Source of the DNA: Prevotella sp.
GTDB lineage: Bacteria; Bacteroidota; Bacteroidia; Bacteroidales; Bacteroidaceae
Assembly (NCBI GenBank): GCA_017455845.1
Contig: JAFSYY010000054.1
Location: 1 to 64,000 of the forward strand
Direction: 5' to 3'
DNA: 64,000 nt
The notes below the pieces were generated by a model. It did no database searches and was not told the origin of the DNA. It saw only the letters and a program-made list of their open reading frames with translations. Within the stretch, counting starts at the first letter, position 1; the number at the start of each line of letters is the position of its first letter. Below, piece after piece: positions 46,701-53,243 of the stretch. The position numbers were made by a program, and so were the translations under genes.

Positions 46701-48362
46701 TCGTTCGACTACTATCAGGAACTCACTGTGCCCAACGGCTACTATATCGTCAGTGCCGACATGTATAACTCGCTCAACGGCGAGGAAGGCGCCATCTTCG
46801 CACCCTCCGTCTGCCTCTACACCAACAATGGTAACTTCGATGAACGCAGGCAGGTTGATGTCGAGGGCACCGACTTCAATACCTACTCCACCCCTGCCAT
46901 TAAGGTGACCGACGGCACCCTGCGCATCGGCGTGAAGAACTTCAGCGGAATTCAGGCCCGCTGGGTCGTGGCCGACAACTTCCGCCTCACCCGCATTGAA
47001 TATGACACAGAGTCGACACGTGCCCACGAACTGCGCCGAGATGTAGATACTTGGACGGAGAGCGGCAACAACGAACAACTGAATACCAATGGCTACGACT
47101 CACGCAAATACTGGTCGTACTATGTCGACGGTGCCCAACTGGCCAGCCACTCACTCGGCATCCTGCCTGAGACCGAGGGCCTTGGCTTCCGCCTCGCCGA
47201 CAAGGCCACCTCCACCCTCACCCTCGACATGCAGAACACCGTTGACGCATCTCTCACTTCTCACCTCTTATCTCTCACCTCTCAGACCTTCCCCTACACC
47301 TGGCGCAACGGCCGCCTCGCCATCACCGGTGGTACGAGCATCACCATGCCATCACCTGGCAACGGTTACGACGACTATTATATATATATAAGGTGTAACG
47401 TCAAACCAGCAAATGTATCCAATGCCGAGGAGATGACCGATGACGTGGACAGCGACAACGACCAGTACAAATACCATTTCACCGCAGATGCCGATGCCGT
47501 CATCACCTTCAGCGGCGATGCCGAGGTCTACCAGATTGGCGTGACGAACATCCTGAAGACCATGCATGTGGTGGGCGGCGTGGCCTGGGCCACCGAAAGC
47601 CGTAACCACGCGATAGACCACGCCCTGACCGGCCATCTCACCGTGAACGATGCCAATGCCTACACCGTGACCTACGACAGTTACGACATGGAGACGGCCA
47701 CCGTCGCTCTGAAACCCATAGACCAGGACGGCTATGTGCCAGCAGAGCGCGGCCTTGTGCTGAGACAGGAGAGCACCGTTCCTGTCAGCGACACCTATCA
47801 AGTACCCCTCTTCTATCCTGCAGTCACCACCGCAGAGACGACCACGCCAACGGCCTTCGGCAACGACAACCTGATGAAGGAACGGGTTGGCGGCGGTCGC
47901 TTCTACATAGAGAACGACGGCACCTACACTAAGTTCATCCTTACCAACGTGCACTGGAAATACACCGTCACCACCGTGCCCGACGCTTCTCCATCGGAAA
48001 CCGGCCAATGGTCAGCCATCACCTACGCCGATGCTGCCGGCTTCTACCGTCTGCACATTTGGGGTGACGACCGCGACGTGATGCCTGTCAACTCTGCCTA
48101 CCTCTGCGTGCCTTCCGACCAACTGCCCACAGCCCTATGGAGCACCTTCCCGCCATCATCGTCACGCCAAGCCTCTATCGGCATACGCGACACCAACGGC
48201 ATTGATGACCTTCAATCCCAGGACAAGGACAATGACCCGTCAGTCAATGATCAATGGCCAAAGAATACTCAATGGTACAACATCGACGGTACAAGGCTAC
48301 CCGCCAAACCTCAGAAACCCGGATTCTATATCTTTGGCGGCCGGAAAGTAATTATAAGATAA
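40704..48362 (+). CDS. Giant secreted adhesin with type-IX-like C-terminal tail
   Basis: This 2552-residue protein starts inside the end of the anchor gene (14-nt overlap), so it is co-translated with the fimbrial operon. It has a signal peptide (MRNCKFALLLLLMTGAADIVA), a carbohydrate-binding-like region (about 275-385: YREAEDFLTP ... YALDYVYVQ), a Big_2-type Ig domain (about 400-465: VATVNANGGITFVRNGTATITA), further beta-sandwich segments (LTVVNGYWDFRTY; TYTVHTVGFSVVSPV), and a second binding-like module near 1940-2110. The C-terminus (NTQWYNIDGTRLPAKPQKPG, then FYIFGGRKVIIR) resembles type A sorting tails of type IX secretion. A heptamer tract encodes residues 2183-2194. Position and tail suggest a tip adhesin comparable to Mfa5; there is no von Willebrand domain that I can see. 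Confidence 0.82.
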   Translation: MRNCKFALLLLLMTGAADIVAATYNATVRKTYVDYNNADTSFGQIAQGTATISGYNRINDGVVGFGNTGWGVNYITYVQVDASAIRNSGMVTGATLTAWVTGSTDSKRQTTWGVGYNNSTWSDAMTYNTADKSITTIGQEVTTSTTSASTWEEISFDITDALADDDDKIITLIIYETAAGGGYIDVASTIAVEYAPYHSYTVESSINSVTLATGTVAEGIEVIAPYPRYQLSGTTLYKVPGHESANPHYGRRFTVTTDNQVETVTYDSYAENIIAYREAEDFLTPVVGNSNIYNRCSGTSGGYARSYVDVATSLPSGAYKITAGSYANTSTSFTFRAGNNDVFTQTGNGMWQEVTSSTFQVADGQTIQVIGGSNNYALDYVYVQAVFAYATASSNRTYGQTKKPSLINPANAAVTYSSDNVAVATVNANGGITFVRNGTATITARATIDGVEYTSTHTVYVTGQSTNTSAIVYDSSTKTDSYGVGAYTSGDDRYLNEEIDGTSISIGYGSTSETQMALGNSIARCYDGDGNMYATLSGTDGKDGAPYKGTYYVFKPKKGYNGKLTVGGRIANADGSNTPRGLIRLADADGNVLEKKSLDTDYTSITFNTLLMGGSTYYVYAETTAMRKSGSSTGNIDYADNDVYSTFQLTNFSFAQMEGTTVNLIDQSLLLFPNNNANSNRLDRTIPGFDITFGGGDGAKYQNNGTFIFRNKGANSETENGSITISPRVKAGTGSVSDVIITSVTLNTGSEAIGLPSVYINGVDKGAVTANSTLVYNNLTGNTLTIKLKGTGTSNSIYFLLNSITFNYTLNGSVELDDTKGNVDLRFSNYVYGHTGETAECDLYFDSPVAFYGDVSFWGDNWTFSQATTGEAVKTKVGEKTHFYYNNGSGNGPYRVNIGEGVCHLYASFAETDYFAAAYASTRLYSYDYVEEPALTLSPGESYTVPAASGLNFALTATGGGTITLTNTTETAVTADGTELQTTATGTYVVITNSGNDPVTITRIEVRRQEPELNYNYTGGQGDEGNVFFPGDHTLPSAFTVKEGNTDISDHYESSGTYEILRGVEGVTINTSTGEVAVGTNAEQGWLEVQLTVNPKDAYKDLYGPVSKTVRLTVVNGYWDFRTYKNSDHNNLNGSDGWSANNYNQARDTEFMEEFILRNGEPLMQAIGLESQYKMRLTWAKNNGDGRLHLFGKGSNAQNRARYDRGGILRVPVKKGMMIEINAYSNGQRSDMNLDGCNDLTNAAVTTFYVDEYAASQYFIASRDGYIDIINPSSNLDLYINYIRLTSEMVFYYGNETYTEPGGTFNNYVVNQGETTLSYTYTNTTSGNICESIAADGTVTQREGAYGSYEVTVTGSGTGLLAGKTGTYTVHTVGFSVVSPVTKQIDASLKTTFTPKDDITITNSSGLDNDALKNKVTYTFMSMTASVAYFDGDDLIIEGIGDVVLQARLGAITKTMAYRVIGASLNDEAPVITNTQGSYTVVIRGGDANSFSFDTARMTAGILGDLKGTTPTYARNGNTLTISDLPSGKGGTIPIYASCTYGGAAVTMEGVLTVAYSSHVWNFESDLIPKLANWTPKDVGTWSDACTFEEPVDASASNTDTKDWCFVRKMGVTHPESSIIYYYNHSVIGTNALVIPETQGLYLRTTQSGKQLGIEMDNERVNNVGVPKLTNGNYAARNLMILRGGQVIIPKVKPGQWIEVRWTRHQDDMAERLSMQNLCDVNGKYISEIYKIGNCFYNIPGQTSTYMFQVNPDATPDELDADGRLDAVFEVADNIYISIQQIELHEPGWQYNSSMAQQLKGTIDGAEEVVDVSHQYLTDGNSHTIEFMAKDSQNAPNAPQIWTISLEGNLTAATGASKSDGGNATASLTYKDGWGKAYVTLTSYSQNMKYVANQNTWVITIGARPQQTYPYTWDFSKYFDTTKASVGGSPDDHYVEDLYYSDATVADKAKDVTNLITNPTIDGNANGWTISRSNGNGPMKPSNDALEFWAWNEPPHTGASFDYYQELTVPNGYYIVSADMYNSLNGEEGAIFAPSVCLYTNNGNFDERRQVDVEGTDFNTYSTPAIKVTDGTLRIGVKNFSGIQARWVVADNFRLTRIEYDTESTRAHELRRDVDTWTESGNNEQLNTNGYDSRKYWSYYVDGAQLASHSLGILPETEGLGFRLADKATSTLTLDMQNTVDASLTSHLLSLTSQTFPYTWRNGRLAITGGTSITMPSPGNGYDDYYIYIRCNVKPANVSNAEEMTDDVDSDNDQYKYHFTADADAVITFSGDAEVYQIGVTNILKTMHVVGGVAWATESRNHAIDHALTGHLTVNDANAYTVTYDSYDMETATVALKPIDQDGYVPAERGLVLRQESTVPVSDTYQVPLFYPAVTTAETTTPTAFGNDNLMKERVGGGRFYIENDGTYTKFILTNVHWKYTVTTVPDASPSETGQWSAITYADAAGFYRLHIWGDDRDVMPVNSAYLCVPSDQLPTALWSTFPPSSSRQASIGIRDTNGIDDLQSQDKDNDPSVNDQWPKNTQWYNIDGTRLPAKPQKPGFYIFGGRKVIIR
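47251..47285 (+). repeat. Heptamer repeats inside the adhesin gene
   Basis: Five units: ctctcac, ttctcac, ctcttat, ctctcac, ctctcag. They encode a Ser/Leu/Thr-rich stretch in an otherwise conserved-looking region. Confidence 0.8.
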
Positions 48363-48451
48363 CAGCACATGCAAATCTTGAATAAGAAGATAAGTTAAAG
48401 AGTAAAATATAGTTAAATCGGTAGAAGAATATAAAAATAGTCCGTGAAAAA

Positions 48452-48483
48452 TTTGGATTTCAGAAAAATAAGTGTTATCTTTG
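48452..48483 (+). promoter_or_regulatory. Promoter upstream of the patatin gene
   Basis: TTTG (48452-48455), 20 nt, TATCTTTG (48476-48483). The predicted transcript has a leader of about 100 nt. Confidence 0.75.
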
Positions 48484-48537
48484 CACCGATAACTAGTAAT
48501 TTTAATCTATATTTATCATTTTCCAAAGTTTTTGAAG

Positions 48538-48571
48538 AGGGAACCCGTTCGCGAGAATCGGTTCCCTGTTT
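48538..48571 (+). promoter_or_regulatory. Leader hairpin before the patatin gene
   Basis: Arms agggaacc / ggttccct with a 14-nt loop, followed by gtttt, about 50 nt after the predicted transcription start and 25 nt before the ATG. It could be an attenuator, a regulatory leader, or the terminator of a short RNA. Confidence 0.5.
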
Positions 48572-48591
48572 TGTAAAGATAACGAAGAACA

Positions 48592-49446
48592 ATGAACTTG
48601 ATTAGTCGTGAAACAGGGCTAGTGCTTGAGGGCGGCGGCATGCGCGGGGTGTTTACCAGCGGTGTGCTGGATGCCTTCATGAAGTGTGAACTGTATTTTC
48701 CTTACGTGGTAGCGGTATCGGCAGGCGCTTGCAACGGACTGTCATATATGAGCCGTCAGCCGCGACGGGCTCGTTTCTCGAATATCGACATGCTGCGCAA
48801 GTATGGCTACATCTCACTGAAACATCTGCTGGTAAAAGGCAGCATCTTCGACCCTAACATCCTATACGAGCGATTCCCTGCTGAGATTGTGCCTTTCGAC
48901 TATGAGACTTACAGCCATAATCCGGCTTTGTTCGAGATGGTGACTACAAACTGTCTGACGGGCGAAGCCGAGTATCTGAGTGAAAAACACGACAAACGCC
49001 GTCTTACGGCCATTGCCAAGGCCAGCAGTTCTCTTCCCTACGTGGCTCAGATAACGATGGTCGACGGTGTGCCGATGCTTGACGGGGGGATTGTAGACAG
49101 TATTCCCGTGCTGCGTGCCACAAGCCAGGGTTATCCATTCAACGTAGTGGTGATGACACGCAACAAGGGGTTCCGTTCTACTGAGCACGACATCAATATA
49201 CCTTCTTTCATATATAGCGAATATCCCCTTCTTCGTGAGGCCCTTAGTCATAGGGTGGAGGCCTATAATGCCCAACTCGAAATGGTGGAGTGTATGGAAC
49301 GCTGGGGAGAAATCGTGGTTATTCGTCCACAATGGAAAATGGAGGTTGGACGCACGTGCAGTGATGTGGAAAAATTGGAGAGGCTCTATGAGGAAGGCTT
49401 ACAGGAGGGGCTAAAGTTCTGTAAAGATATGGGCATTATCACTTGA
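48592..49446 (+). CDS. Patatin-like phospholipase
   Basis: This 284-residue protein has no signal peptide. It has the glycine-rich oxyanion loop LEGGGMRGVFTSG, the nucleophile elbow AVSAGACNG (Ser about residue 41) and the catalytic Asp in MLDGGIVDSIPV, as in the YlbK/YchK-like bacterial group. The elbow is AxSxG where most patatins have GxSxG. The family hydrolyses acyl chains from phospholipids. It has its own promoter and a long leader with a hairpin; the 3' end carries a 22-bp tandem duplication that includes the stop codon. Confidence 0.9.
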   Translation: MNLISRETGLVLEGGGMRGVFTSGVLDAFMKCELYFPYVVAVSAGACNGLSYMSRQPRRARFSNIDMLRKYGYISLKHLLVKGSIFDPNILYERFPAEIVPFDYETYSHNPALFEMVTTNCLTGEAEYLSEKHDKRRLTAIAKASSSLPYVAQITMVDGVPMLDGGIVDSIPVLRATSQGYPFNVVVMTRNKGFRSTEHDINIPSFIYSEYPLLREALSHRVEAYNAQLEMVECMERWGEIVVIRPQWKMEVGRTCSDVEKLERLYEEGLQEGLKFCKDMGIIT

Positions 49447-49482
49447 TAAAAGATAAATAATCACTTGATAAAAGACAATTAA
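49439..49482 (+). repeat. 22-bp tandem duplication at the patatin stop codon
   Basis: Two copies starting tcacttgataaaaga, the first containing the TGA stop. Confidence 0.85.
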
Positions 49483-49549
49483 TCAGGCGAACAGGCATCA
49501 TATCTGTTATTATTTTATTAAAAGGAATGGCTATTTAAGAAAAAAGTTG

Positions 49550-49557
49550 TACCTTTG
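49550..49557 (+). promoter_or_regulatory. -7 box for fabD
   Basis: TACCTTTG followed by cacccg, 38 nt before the start codon. No TTTG at the expected distance. Confidence 0.5.
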
Positions 49558-49595
49558 CACCCGTAATAGTTATTTATTTAAGAATAGAGAAGAAA

Positions 49596-50486
49596 ATGAA
49601 AGCATTCGTATTCCCTGGACAGGGAGCACAGTTTGTTGGTATGGGCAAGGACCTCTACGACAACAACGTCACTGCAAAGGAACTTTTTGAGAAAGCCAAT
49701 GAGATTCTGGGCTACAGAATCACGGATATTATGTTCAACGGAACGGATGATGATCTGAAACAGACGAAGGTCACTCAGCCTGCCGTGTTCCTCCATTCGG
49801 TCATCAGTGCTATTTGCATGGGTGATGCCTTCGACCCCAAGATGACGGCAGGTCACTCTCTGGGTGAGTTCTCGGCTCTTGTGGCAGCAGGTGCCTTGTC
49901 GTTCGAGGATGGTCTGCGCTTGGTCTATGCCCGTGCGATGGCCATGCAGAAGGCTTGCGAGGCAGCACCTTCGACAATGGCTGCCATCATCGGTCTGGCA
50001 GACGATAAAGTGGAGGAGATTTGCGCTACCATCAACCGCGAGGGCAACGTAGTTGTATGTGCCAATTACAATAATCCTGGCCAGTTGGTTATCTCTGGCA
50101 ATGTGGAGGCTATCAACGAGGCCTGCGAGCAGTTGAAGGCTGCCGGTGCCAAGCGTGCCCTGCCGCTGAAGGTGGGCGGTGCTTTTCATAGTCCCCTGAT
50201 GCAGCCCGCCAAGGACGAACTGCAGGCCGCTATTGAGAAGACTGAGTTCAAGACACCCAAATGTCCTGTCTATCAGAACGTGGACGGCAAGCCCCACACG
50301 GAACCTGCTGAAATCAAGGCAAACCTGATAGCCCAGTTGACCTCTTCTGTGCGTTGGACGCAGTGCGTGCAGAACATGATTGCCGATGGTGCCGACGACT
50401 TCACGGAGTGTGGTCCTGGCAAGGCTCTGCAGGGCATGATTGCCAAGATCAGCAAGGAAGTCAGTGCTCACGGGATTGAGTTATAG
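49596..50486 (+). CDS. fabD: Malonyl-CoA:ACP transacylase
   Basis: This 296-residue cytosolic enzyme loads malonyl groups on acyl carrier protein for fatty-acid synthesis. It begins KAFVFPGQGAQFVGMG; the nucleophile is in GHSLGEFSALVAAG, the Arg in RAMAMQKAC, and the catalytic His in VGGAFHSPLM. Full length. Its stop codon (TAG) is at the edge of a heptamer tract that runs into the next gene. Confidence 0.95.
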   Translation: MKAFVFPGQGAQFVGMGKDLYDNNVTAKELFEKANEILGYRITDIMFNGTDDDLKQTKVTQPAVFLHSVISAICMGDAFDPKMTAGHSLGEFSALVAAGALSFEDGLRLVYARAMAMQKACEAAPSTMAAIIGLADDKVEEICATINREGNVVVCANYNNPGQLVISGNVEAINEACEQLKAAGAKRALPLKVGGAFHSPLMQPAKDELQAAIEKTEFKTPKCPVYQNVDGKPHTEPAEIKANLIAQLTSSVRWTQCVQNMIADGADDFTECGPGKALQGMIAKISKEVSAHGIEL

Positions 50487-50527
50487 TTCATAGTTCATAG
50501 TTCATAATTCATAGTTTATAGTTCAGT
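50486..50527 (+). repeat. Heptamer tract between fabD and the GH13 gene
   Basis: Six units: gttcata three times, attcata, gtttata, gttcagt. It joins the fabD stop (50484-50486) to the GTG start (50526-50528) with no other sequence between. Confidence 0.9.
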
Positions 50528-52214
50528 GAAAAAGATTATCATATATCAGGTATTTACGCGTCTGTATGGCAACCGCTGTCAGACGCGTAAACCTTTTGGA
50601 ACCATTGAGGAGAACGGCTGCGGCAAACTCAACGACTTCACGCCTTCGGTGCTGAAGCAGATACGCGAGATGGGTGTCAGCCATGTGTGGTTTACGGGTG
50701 TTATCCGTCATGCCACGATGACCGACTACACCAAGTACGGCATTCCCCGCCAGCATCCGGCAGTGGTGAAAGGCAAGGCTGGCTCGCCATACGCCATCAC
50801 TGACTATTACGACATCGACCCAGACCTGGCCGTTAATGTTGACAAACGCATGGAGGAGTTCGAGAAACTGGTAAGCCGCACCCACCGTGCAGGCCTGAAG
50901 ATGATTATCGATTTCGTGCCTAACCATGTGGCCCGTCAGTATAAAAGCATCTGCAAGCCTGATGGCGTGCGCGACCTGGGCGAGGATGACAATACCAACG
51001 TGGGCTTCGATCCTGTGAACAATAATTTCTATTATTGTCCTGGCCAGCAGTTCATGCCTTATTTCGAACTCTATCACGGTGAGGCTGAGCCTTATACGGA
51101 GATACCTGCCAAGGCAACAGGCAACGACTGCTTTCACAATGCACCGGGCCGCAACGACTGGTACGAGACGGTGAAACTGAACTATGGCGTGGACTACTAT
51201 GCCGGACAGAATCCGTCGTCAGTTCACAGTTCACAGTTTACTGTTCACAGTTCTGACCTCTCACCTCTCACCCCTAACCCCTCATTTCAGACCTCTTACC
51301 CCTCCACCTGGCAGAAGATGCTCGACATCCTGCTGTTCTGGGCATCGAAGGGCGTTGATGCCTTCCGCTGCGATATGGCTGAGATGGTGCCTGCCGCCTT
51401 CTGGGAGTGGGCAACGGCCAGAGTAAGACAGCAGTATCCTGAGATCCGTTTCATCGGCGAGGTGTATAATCCCGGCGAATACCGCCATTACATTGCCTCA
51501 GGCTTCGACTACCTCTACGACAAGGTGGGCATGTACGACGCTATGCGCGATGTTATCTGTCATCGTCGCAATACCGATGCCATCACCTGGGCCTGGCAGC
51601 AGACCGACGACATCCGCGACCACATGCTCTATTTCCTCGAGAATCACGACGAACAGCGCATTGCCAGTGATTTCTTTGCCGGCTGCGGCGAGAAGGCTAT
51701 ACCAGCATTGGTGGTCAATGCCCTGATGCAAAAGAACCCCTTCATGCTTTATGCAGGTCAGGAATGGGGCGAGCGTGGCATGGACGAGGAAGGTTTCAGC
51801 GGGCTAGACGGTCGCACCACCATCTTCGACTACTGGTCGTTCAACACTCGCTTCTCGCCACTCACTCCTATATATAATAAGGTGTTAAATATTGCGCAAA
51901 GTGAGAAGGCAGTGAGCGAAGGGCAGATGTTCGATGTGTTGTATGCCAACAGCCAGTATTTCCGTCAGTATGCCTTCCTGCGCAAGGCTGGCAAGGAGAT
52001 ACTTCTGGTGGTTGCCAACTTTGATGATGTCCAATTAGACATGCAACTAATGTTGCCTGACCATGCTTTCAATTATCTCGAGATACAGGAGAAAGCCTAC
52101 GAGGCAGAAGACCTGATGACAGGAAAAAAGACCAGTCTTGTATTGCTACGCGATCAGTCTCTGTCCGTCTCACTGCCCGCTCGTGGAGCAGTAGTATTTA
52201 AAATGAAGAGTTAA
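50526..52214 (+). CDS. GH13 family alpha-glucosidase/amylase-type hydrolase
   Basis: This 562-residue protein has no signal peptide and is probably cytosolic. The start is GTG at the end of the heptamer tract; upstream frames are closed. The GH13 barrel motifs are present: MIIDFVPNH, the nucleophile in GVDAFRCDMAEM, the acid/base in RFIGEVYNP and the transition-state stabiliser in LENHDEQRIAS. A C-terminal beta domain follows (from about 475). Residues about 233-260 are a Ser/Thr/Pro-rich stretch encoded by twelve 7-bp units (51222-51305), which looks inserted between barrel elements. It may degrade glycogen or imported maltodextrin; the exact bond specificity is not clear. Confidence 0.9.
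   Translation: MKKIIIYQVFTRLYGNRCQTRKPFGTIEENGCGKLNDFTPSVLKQIREMGVSHVWFTGVIRHATMTDYTKYGIPRQHPAVVKGKAGSPYAITDYYDIDPDLAVNVDKRMEEFEKLVSRTHRAGLKMIIDFVPNHVARQYKSICKPDGVRDLGEDDNTNVGFDPVNNNFYYCPGQQFMPYFELYHGEAEPYTEIPAKATGNDCFHNAPGRNDWYETVKLNYGVDYYAGQNPSSVHSSQFTVHSSDLSPLTPNPSFQTSYPSTWQKMLDILLFWASKGVDAFRCDMAEMVPAAFWEWATARVRQQYPEIRFIGEVYNPGEYRHYIASGFDYLYDKVGMYDAMRDVICHRRNTDAITWAWQQTDDIRDHMLYFLENHDEQRIASDFFAGCGEKAIPALVVNALMQKNPFMLYAGQEWGERGMDEEGFSGLDGRTTIFDYWSFNTRFSPLTPIYNKVLNIAQSEKAVSEGQMFDVLYANSQYFRQYAFLRKAGKEILLVVANFDDVQLDMQLMLPDHAFNYLEIQEKAYEAEDLMTGKKTSLVLLRDQSLSVSLPARGAVVFKMKS
51222..51305 (+). repeat. Twelve-unit heptamer tract inside the GH13 gene
   Basis: Units gttcaca, gtttact, gttctga on the left, then cctctca, cccctaa, cccctca, tttcaga, cctctta, cccctcc. 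The total is 84 nt, exactly 28 codons, so the frame is kept. Confidence 0.85.
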
Positions 52215-52249
52215 TACCAAAGAACCAAACAACTAAATACCAGTCAATT

Positions 52250-53233
52250 ATGAGACATCTCTATCGAAGATTATTCCTCCTGTCAACGTTATTTATTTGT
52301 GGAGGTATGGCTTTTGCGCAATTGCCAAACGAGAAATTTGGCAAGCCATCTAGTATGGAATGGGATTTTAACGGCTGGGGAGAATCCTATGATACGGATG
52401 CTATCATCCTGTGTAAGACGATGAAGGTGACGTATACTCTTACTGATCAGGTGTTTAACAATAATCATTCATTTCCTGATGTCGGTGTTGAAACAATTGA
52501 CGATTTTGGTAAAAACCAGATTGACGATGCGAACATCCTGGTGAACTACGAGTTCAGGCTCCGTACTAAGATTATGAAACAGGAGGGTGTCAAGCACGCC
52601 AATATCGACATTACCTATTATCATGGCGACAACTTTAAGATTGTCAATAATGACATGTTGAAAGACCTGAAAATAAAGGTGTTCACTAAGAACGAGAAAG
52701 GAAAGGTTGAGAAAAGGAATGTTAACACCAGTGCTTTCGTCAAGGAGCGTGTGGACGACAACTATATGGTGATGCACGTGACAGTGCCCGATGTACAGCC
52801 CGGCAGCATCATTGAGTACCAGTACAACATCACAAGTACACGCCCCACATTCCTCTACGACTGGATGTTTCAAGAGTGTATACCCACGCTCCATTCAAAA
52901 TGCGACATAGAGATACCTGCCATCTACCAGTTCAACATGAACGCCCCTATCAACAGGCTCATCAAATCGAGTGTAGAAGCAGGCAGACTAGCCTACGATA
53001 CCAATAGGCCTGATTTGAAAAGAGGCAAGTCTTGCCCAACAAACCACTATATGATTATTGGCGACTATATCCTTCCTGAAGGTTTTCCTCTTAGGCAGAA
53101 CCAGAACGATGCCGAGGGCAAGAACAATGCAGTACAAGAGAAGATAGCCACGCTTACCAGTAAGATCAACATGCCTCATGTCACCCTTCCTGCCTATTTA
53201 CCAGAAGGCTATACACACCTGAAGATAAAATAA
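52250..53233 (+). CDS. Exported DUF3857-domain protein (no transglutaminase domain)
   Basis: This 327-residue protein has a signal peptide (LFLLSTLFICGGMAFAQ). The body is a DUF3857-type domain (DAIILCKTMKVTYTL, VFTKNEKGKVEKRNV, VTVPDVQPGSIIEYQYNITS). Relatives that I recall are about 600 residues or more, with a transglutaminase-like domain following; here the frame stops after LPEGYTHLKIK with no Cys/His/Asp triad. It may be a naturally short form or a truncated gene; the 10 nt to the converging menD gene leave no remnant. Codon use looks less GC-rich than its neighbours. Confidence 0.75.
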   Translation: MRHLYRRLFLLSTLFICGGMAFAQLPNEKFGKPSSMEWDFNGWGESYDTDAIILCKTMKVTYTLTDQVFNNNHSFPDVGVETIDDFGKNQIDDANILVNYEFRLRTKIMKQEGVKHANIDITYYHGDNFKIVNNDMLKDLKIKVFTKNEKGKVEKRNVNTSAFVKERVDDNYMVMHVTVPDVQPGSIIEYQYNITSTRPTFLYDWMFQECIPTLHSKCDIEIPAIYQFNMNAPINRLIKSSVEAGRLAYDTNRPDLKRGKSCPTNHYMIIGDYILPEGFPLRQNQNDAEGKNNAVQEKIATLTSKINMPHVTLPAYLPEGYTHLKIK

Positions 53234-53243
53234 CTCATCTTTC

